Below are positions 1 to 9,610 of a stretch of 24,808 bases of DNA, in pieces. Positions within the stretch are counted from its first letter, which is position 1. Every line of letters starts with the position of its first letter. The notes beneath the pieces were generated by a model. It did no database searches. It had not been told where the DNA came from and saw only the letters and a list, made by a program, of their open reading frames with translations. This DNA comes from Candidatus Omnitrophota bacterium (GTDB lineage: Bacteria > Omnitrophota > Gorgyraeia > Gygaellales > Profunditerraquicolaceae). The stretch is taken from assembly GCA_028687205.1 (NCBI GenBank), contig JAQUAP010000007.1, positions 1 through 24,808 on the forward strand. Direction: 5' to 3'. The position numbers and the translations under genes were made by a program.

Positions 1-47
1 TTACTTTTTTAATAAATTAATATAATAATATATAGTAAGGAGCGAAA
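1..47 (+). promoter_or_regulatory. AT-rich upstream region and ribosome binding site of dnaN
   Basis: The 47 bases before dnaN are extremely AT-rich. They contain a TATAAT at 21-26 that could be a -10 box, but no -35 box can be judged because the window starts too close. A good Shine-Dalgarno, AAGGAG at 37-42, sits 5 nt before the ATG at 48 and fixes that start. In many bacteria dnaA and the replication origin lie just upstream of dnaN. This AT-rich edge is compatible with that, but no DnaA boxes are visible here, so an origin is only a possibility. Confidence 0.5.
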
Positions 48-1139
48 ATGAAATTTAAAGTAGAAAAAGATGTGTTATTAAGCGGTATTCAAACCGTGCA
101 AAACGTCATCACCACCAAGGCCACATTGCCTATATTGTCTAATATTTTAATTGAAACCCAGCAGGGTAATTTAAGGCTTACCGCTACCGATTTAGATATC
201 GGGATAAGCTGTGTAATACCTGTGGATACCCAGGAACAGGGGGCGATTACGCTTCCAGCCAAGCGCTTTAACGATATTATCAAAGAATTGCCCGCGGATA
301 ATGTGAGCATAACGACCAAGAAAAATAACCAGGTGAATATTGAAACGGAATTATGTCAATTTAAAATTATGGGTTTGGCGCGCGAGGAGTTTCCCAAACT
401 GCCAGAATTTAAAGATAAAGAGGTGATTAAAATAGACCAGTCTTTATTAAAACAGGTATTGGGCCTGACCTCTTTTGCGGTCTCTGTTGATGAAACACGC
501 TATGTGTTAAATGGCATACTTTTTAAGATTAATAAAAATATCCTCACCCTGGTAGCTACGGATGGTAAAAGGCTGGCGGTGGCCGAGAAAAAATTAAATT
601 ATACCCCGGAGAAAGACCTGAATATTATCGTCCCGATTAAAACCGTGCACGAATTAAACCGCAATTTAAAAGAAGAGGGAGAGTTATCTTTGATTTTGGG
701 CAGCAATCAAGTCTTGTTCGATTTAGGGGGCGTTGTGGTGATTTCGCGTTTAATCGAAGGGGAATTTCCGGATTATAAACAAGTTATTCCGCCGGCCTCC
801 GAGAACAAGGTACGCCTGGAGAGAGAAGAATTTCTGTTGGCAGTCAGGAGGGCGGCATTATTGTCGACGCCGGATTATCAGGCAGTGAAGTTAGAGGTTT
901 TTAAAAATAAACTGGTGGTTTCCAAGTCTACGCCGGATGTAGGTGAGTCGCGGGAAGAATTAAGCGTGGCTTATACAGGCAAAGAGTTGGCCATAGGCTT
1001 TAATCCCGGGTATTTAATGGATGTGCTGAAAAATCTTCACGAAGAGACGGTAGAGCTGGAGTTAACGGACAGCGAGAAGCCCGGCGTGATCCGCATCAGC
1101 GGCTATATTTATATTGTTCTACCTATGCGCTTAAGTTAG
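48..1139 (+). CDS. dnaN: DNA polymerase III subunit beta (sliding clamp)
   Basis: The 363-aa product matches the usual length of the bacterial beta clamp, the ring-shaped dimer that tethers DNA polymerase III and many repair proteins to DNA. The N-terminus (MKFKVEKDVLLSGIQTVQN), the ATDLDIGI stretch near residue 47, the internal LVATDGKRLA and the C-terminal LPMRLS are family hallmarks. They correspond to three successive clamp domains. The start is supported by AAGGAG 5 nt upstream. The gene is followed after 2 nt by the DciA-like gene and then gyrB-gyrA, a typical near-origin replication arrangement. The clamp's peptide-binding pocket is relevant here because the endonuclease Q encoded at 11862-13100 ends in a consensus clamp-binding peptide. 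Confidence 0.97.
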   Translation: MKFKVEKDVLLSGIQTVQNVITTKATLPILSNILIETQQGNLRLTATDLDIGISCVIPVDTQEQGAITLPAKRFNDIIKELPADNVSITTKKNNQVNIETELCQFKIMGLAREEFPKLPEFKDKEVIKIDQSLLKQVLGLTSFAVSVDETRYVLNGILFKINKNILTLVATDGKRLAVAEKKLNYTPEKDLNIIVPIKTVHELNRNLKEEGELSLILGSNQVLFDLGGVVVISRLIEGEFPDYKQVIPPASENKVRLEREEFLLAVRRAALLSTPDYQAVKLEVFKNKLVVSKSTPDVGESREELSVAYTGKELAIGFNPGYLMDVLKNLHEETVELELTDSEKPGVIRISGYIYIVLPMRLS

Positions 1140-1141
1140 GG

Positions 1142-1429
1142 ATGGAGAGGATCAAAGATACGCTACAAAGCGTGATGCAGGATTTAATTAACAAGAGGGG
1201 CGGGGAAAATAACGAGGAGCCGGGCGCCTGGTTAAGAAAGTCCTTGACAAAAAAGGAGTTGGGGCATATAAAGTTTCAATATTTTAGGAAAGGTATTTTA
1301 GGTATCACCGTAGATTCGTCGGTTTGGTTATACAGCCTGAATTTAAAAAAAGAAGACCTGTTGCGTAAATTAAAAAAATGCTCAGGCCAGGTAAAAGAGG
1401 TCCGTTTTAGCATCGGAGAGATAGGGTGA
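1142..1429 (+). CDS. dciA: DUF721 / DciA-like protein, probable replicative helicase loader
   Basis: This small 95-aa protein has the DUF721 signature in its C-terminal half: KGILGITVDSSVWLYSL, followed by a Leu/Lys-rich helix and a final V-x-E-V-R-F-S strand. DciA is the ancestral loader of the DnaB replicative helicase in bacteria that lack DnaC/DnaI. That function comes from family knowledge and is not visible in the sequence itself. The position between dnaN and gyrB is the classic one for DUF721 genes. The ATG follows the dnaN stop by 2 nt. The stop TGA overlaps the gyrB GTG by 4 nt, so translation is probably coupled. The protein is on the short side for the family, and the first ~35 residues are lysine/glutamate-rich and poorly conserved. 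Confidence 0.75.
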   Translation: MERIKDTLQSVMQDLINKRGGENNEEPGAWLRKSLTKKELGHIKFQYFRKGILGITVDSSVWLYSLNLKKEDLLRKLKKCSGQVKEVRFSIGEIG

Positions 1430-3882
1430 AGAAGGTAAAAGTAAAGGCGACAAAAGAAGCGCTCAAAGAATCCCCGCAGCCGGTGGATAAGGGTAAGGCG
1501 TACGATGCCACCAGTATCCAGGTCCTGGAGGGTATAGAGGCAGTCAGGCGACGGCCGGCAATGTATATCGGCGATACGGCGGTGCGCGGCCTGCACCATC
1601 TGGTTTATGAGGTGGTGGATAACAGCGTTGACGAGGCTCTGGGCGGCTTTTGCGACTCTATTCTCACGGTTATTCACAATGATAATAGCGTCACGGTTAC
1701 GGATAATGGCCGCGGCATTCCGGTGGATATGCATAAGACCGAAAAAAAACCCGCGGTGGAAGTTGCCCTGACTACCCTGCATGCCGGAGGCAAGTTTGAC
1801 CACCGTTCTTATAAGGTATCCGGCGGCTTGCACGGCGTGGGGGTCAGCTGCGTCAACGCGCTTTCTGATTGGTTAGAGGTAGAGGTAAAAAGAGACGGTA
1901 AAATTTACCATCAGCGCTATGAGCGCGGCAAGACGGTTTCCAAATTGACCGTCATCGGCAAAAGCACCAACACCGGCACCAAGATCACCTTTAAGCCGGA
2001 TAAGTCCATCTTTACCAAAACTGAATATTCCTATGATATCTTATCCCAGCGCCTGAGAGAGTTAGCGTTTTTGAATAAAGGCCTGAAGATAAAATTAGAA
2101 GACGAGCGCACGGATAAGGAATCGGTATTTGAGTTTGCCGGCGGCATAGTTTCTTTTGTAGAGTATTTGAATAAGAATAAGAATCCGCTGCATAACAAGG
2201 TAGTTTACTTTGAAAAATTGCAGGACGGTATTAATGTGGAAGTAGCCCTGCAGTATAACGACGGCTATGCCGAGACGCTATTTTCTTTTGCCAACAATAT
2301 CAATACTATCGAAGGCGGCACGCATCTCTCGGGCTTTAAGTCCGCGCTTACCCGTGCGATTAACCAATACGCCAAGGCTAAAAATTTAATCAAGGACGAA
2401 ATCGGGATTACCGGCGAAGACGTGCGCGAAGGCTTAACCGCGGTCGTCAGCGTCAAGGTCCCCAACCCCCAATTTGAAGGCCAGACCAAGACAAAATTAG
2501 GGAATTCCGAAGTAGAGGGCCTGGTTGCTTCAACCAGCCTGGACGCCTTAAGCGCTTATTTTGAAGAAAACCCTTCTGTCGCTAATAAAATTATCGATAA
2601 GGTCATCGTTGCTTCACGCGCCCGGGAAGCGGCGCGTAAAGCCAGGGAGCTTACCCGCAGAAAAGGCGCGCTGGAAGGGGCGGGCCTGCCCGGGAAATTA
2701 GCTGATTGTTCCGAGCGGGACGCGGCGTTATGCGAATTATATATAGTAGAGGGTGATTCGGCCGGCGGCTCAGCCAAACAGGGTCGCGACAGAAGGTTCC
2801 AGGCTATTTTGCCGATTAAGGGCAAGATTTTAAATGTGGAAAAATCCCGGCTGGATAAGATTTTATCCAATGAAGAGATCCGTACGATTATTACCGCGCT
2901 GGGGACAGGCATTGGCGAAGAATTTGATGTGAGTAAATTGCGCTACCACAAACTAGTGCTGATGGCTGATGCGGATGTTGACGGCTCGCACATCAGGACA
3001 CTCCTGCTTACGCTCTTATACCGCCAGATGCCCAAGCTGATTGAGGATGGCTATGTCTATATTGCCCAGCCGCCACTCTATAAGATCAAAAGGGGCCAGC
3101 GCGAAGAGTATATCCAAACCGAGAAGCAAATGGATGAGATGCTTTTGGATTTGGGCAGAGAAGGGCATAAGCTCATTTATTTAAAAGAAAAAAAGGAGTT
3201 TACCGATAATCAGTTTAAGGATCTTTTAGAATTATTGGTTGAGCTGGATAAAATAGGCAGGAGTTTAGATAAAAAGGGAGTAGCAATAGCAAAATATCTT
3301 ACTTTTAGGCATCAAAAGACCAAAAAAATGCCTATTTATAGGGTAAAAGTGGAGGGAAAAGAGCATTTTCTCTATTCTGATAAGGAATTAGCCAGCTTAA
3401 CGGATAAAGAAGATAAAGCCGGCGAACAGGATGTGTTGGAACTCTTTGAAGCCCAAGAGGTTGAGCACATTGTGAGCAAAATAGAAAAGATGGGCCTGGA
3501 TATAGCTACCTATAGCCCGGAACCCTTGGTACAAAAAGATACCTCTGGTAAAGAAAGCACTAAAAAATCCAAGTCCGCCTACCGGATTACCAATGAAAAA
3601 GACCAGAAAGACTTAGCGAGTTTAAAAGAGGTATTAGGTTATATCAAGGAGTCTGCTACTAAGGGAATGCATATCCAAAGGTATAAAGGCTTAGGCGAAA
3701 TGAATCCCCAGCAGCTCTGGGATACGACGATGGACCCGGGAAAACGCACTATGTTACAGGTAACCCTGGAAGACGCGGTGGAGACCGATAAGATGTTTAC
3801 GGTCTTAATGGGAGACCAGGTTGAGCCGCGCCGGCAGTTTATTGAAGATTACGCCCACCAGGTAAAGAATCTGGATATTTAA
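1426..3882 (+). CDS. gyrB: DNA gyrase subunit B
   Basis: The 818-aa product is the ATPase and TOPRIM subunit of DNA gyrase, which introduces negative supercoils together with GyrA. The GHKL ATPase motifs are visible: EVVDNSVDEA, VTDNGRGIPVDMH and GGLHGVGVSCVNAL. The TOPRIM domain follows with VEGDSAGGSA at about residue 441 and DADVDGSHI. The C-terminal MHIQRYKGLGEMNP (about residue 748) is canonical. At 818 aa it is longer than the ~640-aa Gram-positive type. The extra length is a Lys/Glu-rich insert at about residues 580-740, comparable in place and size to the insert of E. coli GyrB. The start is GTG, supported by GGAG at 1415-1418 and by the 4-nt overlap with the DciA-like gene. Confidence 0.97.
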   Translation: MKKVKVKATKEALKESPQPVDKGKAYDATSIQVLEGIEAVRRRPAMYIGDTAVRGLHHLVYEVVDNSVDEALGGFCDSILTVIHNDNSVTVTDNGRGIPVDMHKTEKKPAVEVALTTLHAGGKFDHRSYKVSGGLHGVGVSCVNALSDWLEVEVKRDGKIYHQRYERGKTVSKLTVIGKSTNTGTKITFKPDKSIFTKTEYSYDILSQRLRELAFLNKGLKIKLEDERTDKESVFEFAGGIVSFVEYLNKNKNPLHNKVVYFEKLQDGINVEVALQYNDGYAETLFSFANNINTIEGGTHLSGFKSALTRAINQYAKAKNLIKDEIGITGEDVREGLTAVVSVKVPNPQFEGQTKTKLGNSEVEGLVASTSLDALSAYFEENPSVANKIIDKVIVASRAREAARKARELTRRKGALEGAGLPGKLADCSERDAALCELYIVEGDSAGGSAKQGRDRRFQAILPIKGKILNVEKSRLDKILSNEEIRTIITALGTGIGEEFDVSKLRYHKLVLMADADVDGSHIRTLLLTLLYRQMPKLIEDGYVYIAQPPLYKIKRGQREEYIQTEKQMDEMLLDLGREGHKLIYLKEKKEFTDNQFKDLLELLVELDKIGRSLDKKGVAIAKYLTFRHQKTKKMPIYRVKVEGKEHFLYSDKELASLTDKEDKAGEQDVLELFEAQEVEHIVSKIEKMGLDIATYSPEPLVQKDTSGKESTKKSKSAYRITNEKDQKDLASLKEVLGYIKESATKGMHIQRYKGLGEMNPQQLWDTTMDPGKRTMLQVTLEDAVETDKMFTVLMGDQVEPRRQFIEDYAHQVKNLDI

Positions 3883-3885
3883 GCT

Positions 3886-6315
<2,430 letters not shown>

Positions 6316-6322
6316 ACTTTAA

Positions 6323-6397
6323 GACCCCGTCGTCTAGCCTGGTCCAGGACAAGAGCTTTTCAAGCTCTCGACACGGGTTCAAATCCCGTCGGGGTCA
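6323..6397 (+). tRNA. tRNA-Glu (anticodon TTC)
   Basis: A full cloverleaf can be drawn. Acceptor GACCCCG pairs with CGGGGTC, the anticodon stem is AGAGC/GCTCT with loop TTTTCAA (anticodon TTC), and the T-arm is ACGGG-TTCAAAT-CCCGT. The discriminator is A and no CCA is encoded (CGG follows). The CGTCTAG...CCAGGAC D-arm region is typical of bacterial tRNA-Glu. It lies 7 nt after the gyrA stop and 10 nt before glmS, so it probably matures from a shared transcript. Confidence 0.95.
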
Positions 6398-6407
6398 CGG
6401 AATAATT

Positions 6408-8246
6408 ATGTGCGGTATAGTCGGATATATTGGAGACAGGGAAGCGCAGCCTATTTTGTTGGCGGGCCTGAAGCGCCTGGAGTACCGCGGATATGATTCA
6501 AGCGGCCTGGCCATCATCCTACCTAAGAAAAACAGCATCTCCATAAGAAAGTCGCCCGGGAAAATAAGCATGCTGGAGAGGCTGGTTAAGAATAAGCCGC
6601 TCTCCGGTTCGGTCGGTATCGCGCATACCCGCTGGGCCACGCACGGCGCTCCCACACAGGCCAACGCCCACCCCCATGAAGACTGCCGGGGAGAACTTGC
6701 CCTGGTCCACAATGGCATTATTGAGAATTACGAGGAGCTTAAGGCCCAATTGATTAAAGAAGGGCATGCCTTCCGCAGCCAGACCGATACCGAAGTAATC
6801 GCGCACTTAATCGAGAAATTTTATCACGATATCCCGCTGGAAGAAGCAGTGCGTAAGGCGATTAAGCTCCTGACAGGTTCTTTTGCTATCGGGGTTATCT
6901 CAGCGCGCGAACCGGCTAAGCTCGTGGGCGCGCGTTCGGGCAGCCCTTTGATTATCGGCGTAGGCAGGAATGAAAATTTTCTGGCGTCGGACGCCCCGGC
7001 GGTTTTAGCATCAACCAAGGAGATTGTTTTCCTGGACGAAAACGAGGTAGCGATCCTGTCCAGGGAGGGTTTTAAGGTTACTGATTTTGACGGCCAACCC
7101 GTCTCTAAAAAAACCGTGCGCATTAATTGGGATATTGCCCAGGCGCAGAAAAACGGCTTTGCGCATTTTATGCTCAAAGAAATCAATGAGCAGCCCAGGG
7201 TTGTGGAGAATTTACTCAACTCCAGGATCGCCCAGGAGACCAATAGCATCAATTTTGAAGAGCAGCACATTCCCGCAACTAAGCTGCAAAATATCAAGAA
7301 TATTTTTATCGTTGCCTGCGGCACAGCCTACCATGCGGGACTAGTCGGAAAATACATTTTAGAATCCGTATGCGCGATACCTACGCAGATAGATGTTTCC
7401 AGTGAATTCAGGTACCGCGACCTTTTAATCGGGCCGGAGACCCTGGTAGTGGCCATCAGCCAGTCCGGGGAGACAGCGGATACCTTAGCCGGAGTAAGAG
7501 AAGCTAAAAAGCGCGGCGCCAGCGTACTCTCTATCTGCAATGTTTTAGGCTCAACCTTAACCCGTGAATCTGACGGCATAATTTATACGCATGCCGGCCC
7601 GGAAATCGGGGTTGCTTCTACCAAGGCCTACACTGCCCAGTTAACCGCACTCTACTTATTTACTTTTTACCTGGCTGAGATCAGGGATATCCTGTCTCCG
7701 GCTAAAATCAGCAAATATCTCTTTGATTTACGCCGGATACCTAAACAGCAGGAGTTAATTCTTAAAGAACAAAATAATATCGCGCGCCTGGCCCGCAGGC
7801 ATTCTCACCTCGGTTCGTTTTTATATCTGGGTAGAAAGATTAATTATCCTTCCGCCTTGGAGGGAGCGCTTAAGCTGAAAGAAGTTTCTTATATCCCTGC
7901 CGAAGGGTATGCCGCAGGAGAGATGAAACATGGGCCGATTGCCTTAATCGACGAATACCGCGCCGTAGTCTGTATTGCCTCCGCCTCCAAGGTTTACGAA
8001 AAGATGGTCTCCAACATCCAGGAGATCCATTCCCGGCACGGTAAGATTATCGCCATTGTCAGCTCCGGCGATAAAGAGGTTGTCGAGCTGACCCGCGAGG
8101 TCATCTATATCCCCAAAGTAGAAGAGATCTTTTCGCCTCTCTTAGTGGCGCTACCCCTGCAGTTAATCGCGTACCATATTGCTACCAAACGCGGCTGCGA
8201 CGTAGACCAGCCGCGCAATTTAGCCAAGTCCGTAACGGTTGAGTAA
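6408..8246 (+). CDS. glmS: Glutamine--fructose-6-phosphate aminotransferase (isomerizing)
   Basis: The 612-aa enzyme makes glucosamine-6-phosphate from fructose-6-phosphate and glutamine, the first step toward UDP-GlcNAc for peptidoglycan and LPS. The mature N-terminus MCGIVGYIG supplies the catalytic Cys2 of the class II glutaminase domain, followed by LEYRGYDSSG and HTRWATHG. Two SIS sugar-isomerase domains follow, with ACGTAYHAG, SQSGETADTL and ISYIPAEGYAAGEMKHGP-type motifs. The C-terminal CDVDQPRNLAKSVTVE is canonical. The open frame extends upstream to 6282 but that would run through gyrA and the tRNA; the ATG at 6408 places Cys at position 2 as required. Only GGA at 6399-6401 is available as a Shine-Dalgarno. 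There is no room for a glmS ribozyme. Confidence 0.97.
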   Translation: MCGIVGYIGDREAQPILLAGLKRLEYRGYDSSGLAIILPKKNSISIRKSPGKISMLERLVKNKPLSGSVGIAHTRWATHGAPTQANAHPHEDCRGELALVHNGIIENYEELKAQLIKEGHAFRSQTDTEVIAHLIEKFYHDIPLEEAVRKAIKLLTGSFAIGVISAREPAKLVGARSGSPLIIGVGRNENFLASDAPAVLASTKEIVFLDENEVAILSREGFKVTDFDGQPVSKKTVRINWDIAQAQKNGFAHFMLKEINEQPRVVENLLNSRIAQETNSINFEEQHIPATKLQNIKNIFIVACGTAYHAGLVGKYILESVCAIPTQIDVSSEFRYRDLLIGPETLVVAISQSGETADTLAGVREAKKRGASVLSICNVLGSTLTRESDGIIYTHAGPEIGVASTKAYTAQLTALYLFTFYLAEIRDILSPAKISKYLFDLRRIPKQQELILKEQNNIARLARRHSHLGSFLYLGRKINYPSALEGALKLKEVSYIPAEGYAAGEMKHGPIALIDEYRAVVCIASASKVYEKMVSNIQEIHSRHGKIIAIVSSGDKEVVELTREVIYIPKVEEIFSPLLVALPLQLIAYHIATKRGCDVDQPRNLAKSVTVE

Positions 8247-8899
8247 TGCTTTATATCGTTGCTACCCCCATAGGTAATTTAAAGGATATCTCCCTGCGCA
8301 GCCTGGAAGTATTAAAAAGCGTGGATTTGATCGCCTGCGAAGATACGCGGCATACGCAAATCCTGCTTAGCCACTACGCTATCCATAAGCCTACTACCAG
8401 CTTCTACCAGCATAACCGGTTTACCAAGGCCGCCTACCTGCTTGGCCTTTTAAAAGCAGGCAAGGATATCGCGCTTGTCTCGGATGCGGGCACACCCGGC
8501 ATATTAGACCCCGGGTATAACCTGATTAATTTAGCTATTAAAAATAATATTGCCCTGACGCTTATCCCCGGGCCGAGCGCCTTGATTAACGCGCTGGTGC
8601 TTTCCGGAAAACCGGCGCATGAGTTCTATTTTGCCGGATTCCTGCCGAATAAAAGAAAAGCGCAGCAGCGCAAACTTCAGGAATTACGCAAGTTCAAATG
8701 CACGATTATCTGTTATGAGTCCAGCCACAGGATTTTAGCCGCCCTAGAGGATATGGCAGAAATTTTTGGCGCGCAGGAAATCGCGGTGGCCCGGGAATTA
8801 ACCAAGAAATTTGAAGAGGTTATCCGCGCTGCGCCCAGGGCGATCCTGGAAAAACTGCAACCGTCCAGGCCCCGCGGCGAGTTTGTGATCGCGATTTAA
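8246..8899 (+). CDS. rsmI: 16S rRNA (cytidine1402-2'-O)-methyltransferase, short form
   Basis: This 217-aa tetrapyrrole-methylase-fold protein has the RsmI signatures MLYIVATPIGNLKDISLR, ACEDTRHTQ, ALVSDAGTPGILDPG, PGPSALI and CYESSHRI. RsmI 2'-O-methylates C1402 in the decoding centre of 16S rRNA. It is clearly shorter than E. coli RsmI (about 286 aa). It stops at PRGEFVIAI, where longer homologues continue into a small C-terminal domain, so it is a catalytic-domain-only version. Its ATG shares one base with the glmS stop (TAATG), which implies translational coupling. A new promoter starts right after its stop codon. Confidence 0.9.
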   Translation: MLYIVATPIGNLKDISLRSLEVLKSVDLIACEDTRHTQILLSHYAIHKPTTSFYQHNRFTKAAYLLGLLKAGKDIALVSDAGTPGILDPGYNLINLAIKNNIALTLIPGPSALINALVLSGKPAHEFYFAGFLPNKRKAQQRKLQELRKFKCTIICYESSHRILAALEDMAEIFGAQEIAVARELTKKFEEVIRAAPRAILEKLQPSRPRGEFVIAI

Positions 8900-8907
8900 T
8901 TTTAGCC

Positions 8908-8935
8908 TTGACAAGAGAGTTAAATATGCTATACT
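8908..8935 (+). promoter_or_regulatory. Sigma70-type promoter of the pyr operon
   Basis: A perfect -35 box TTGACA (8908-8913) and TATACT (8930-8935) are separated by 16 bp, just after the rsmI stop codon. Transcription would start near 8942, about 11 nt before the PyrR hairpin, giving a very compact leader. Confidence 0.85.
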
Positions 8936-8952
8936 TAATCAAAATCAAGCTA

Positions 8953-8988
8953 ACCTTTAAGCCCCAGCCCTTGAGAGGCGGGCAAGGT
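8953..8988 (+). promoter_or_regulatory. PyrR-binding RNA hairpin in the pyr leader
   Basis: The leader RNA folds as ACCTT (8953-8957) with AAGGT (8984-8988), then a 5'-side bulge TAA, then GCCC (8961-8964) with GGGC (8980-8983). After a CA bulge on the 5' side, GCC (8967-8969) pairs with GGC (8977-8979) around a purine-rich loop ending in GAGA. The TTGAGAGGC segment resembles the conserved PyrR binding-loop consensus (CNGNGAGGC/U), although the loop appears one nucleotide longer. PyrR bound to UMP/UTP stabilises this anti-antiterminator in known systems. It lies directly upstream of pyrR and directly abuts the leader-ORF Shine-Dalgarno (GGAGAG, 8989-8994). Confidence 0.8.
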
Positions 8989-8998
8989 GGAGAGTAAA

Positions 8999-9073
8999 AT
9001 GCAACGCATAAATCCAGATAACCATAACCCTTGGCAAAAGACCAAGGGTATTTTTTTGCCTTTTAGCCGATGA
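8999..9073 (+). CDS. Putative 24-residue pyr leader peptide
   Basis: This ATG-initiated ORF of 24 codons begins MQRINPDNHNPW and ends TGA at 9071-9073. It has a strong Shine-Dalgarno, GGAGAG at 8989-8994, 4 nt upstream, immediately next to the 3' arm of the PyrR hairpin. Its stop overlaps the pyrR start as ATGA, and the pyrR start has no Shine-Dalgarno of its own (the preceding bases are T-rich). The ORF runs straight through the intrinsic terminator at 9027-9057. I infer that its translation both opens the terminator and delivers ribosomes to pyrR, with PyrR binding hiding its ribosome site. It could still be a fortuitous short ORF; the SD position, full crossing of the terminator and ATGA coupling argue otherwise. 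Confidence 0.6.
   Translation: MQRINPDNHNPWQKTKGIFLPFSR
9027..9057 (+). terminator. Intrinsic terminator / attenuator upstream of pyrR
   Basis: An 8-bp stem ACCCTTGG (9027-9034) / CCAAGGGT (9042-9049) with a 7-nt loop is followed by A and seven Ts. It sits between the pyr promoter and pyrR, as expected for an attenuator. The CCTTG in its 5' arm (9029-9033) can pair with CAAGG (8983-8987) in the 3' arm of the PyrR hairpin. That alternative pairing is a weak 5-bp candidate antiterminator. Confidence 0.85.
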
Positions 9074-9609
9074 AAGAAAAAGCCAAGATATTAGACGGAG
9101 ACGCCATTAGCAGGGCGATCATGCGCATTGCCCACGAAATAGTGGAAAAGAATAAGGGCGTAGAAGATTTATGCCTGGTCGGAATCAGGAACCGCGGGGT
9201 CTATCTGGCCAAGCGCCTGGCAGCTTGTATTAAAAATATCGAAGGCAAAGACGTCCTGACCGGCAGCCTGGATATTACTTTATACCGCGATGATTTGGCC
9301 CTGGCTTCAGGCCAGCCATTAGTGCGTAAGACCGAGATAGATTTTGATATTAACGCTAAAAATCTGGTTTTGGTGGATGATGTCTTGTATACCGGCCGTA
9401 CAGTCAGGGCGGCACTGGATGCCCTGGTAGATTTTGGCCGGCCTAAGTCTATACAGCTGGCGGTGTTAGTTGACCGCGGCCATCGTGAATTGCCGGTGAG
9501 GGCGGATTACGCGGGTAAAAATATCCCGACCGCTAAAGACGAAACCGTGGAAGTACGCTTAAAGGAGACCGAGGGCATAGACGAAGTGGTCATTGTTGCC
9601 AAAAACTAA
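9070..9609 (+). CDS. pyrR: Bifunctional pyr operon regulator / uracil phosphoribosyltransferase
   Basis: The 179-aa product matches PyrR in length and motifs: KILDGDAISRAIMRIAHEI, VGIRNRGVYLA, and the PRPP-binding loop VLVDDVLYTGRT near residues 99-110, followed by VLVDRGHRELP. PyrR binds pyr leader RNA in response to UMP/UTP and often has weak uracil phosphoribosyltransferase activity. It is the first gene of the operon, downstream of its own probable binding hairpin, so autoregulation is expected. Its ATG overlaps the stop of the leader ORF (ATGA) and lacks a visible Shine-Dalgarno. The next gene, pyrB, starts 1 nt after its stop. Confidence 0.95.
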   Translation: MKEKAKILDGDAISRAIMRIAHEIVEKNKGVEDLCLVGIRNRGVYLAKRLAACIKNIEGKDVLTGSLDITLYRDDLALASGQPLVRKTEIDFDINAKNLVLVDDVLYTGRTVRAALDALVDFGRPKSIQLAVLVDRGHRELPVRADYAGKNIPTAKDETVEVRLKETEGIDEVVIVAKN

Positions 9610-9610
9610 A

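Noticed and set aside
1..47. Replication origin at the left edge
   Set aside because: The region is AT-rich and next to dnaN, but no DnaA boxes are visible in the 47 bases available.
1276..1833. 185-codon minus-strand frame opposite dciA/gyrB
   Set aside because: Antisense shadow of the conserved GyrB ATPase domain with no independent support.
6398..6407. glmS ribozyme/riboswitch upstream of glmS
   Set aside because: Only 10 nt separate tRNA-Glu from the glmS ATG, far too short for the ribozyme.
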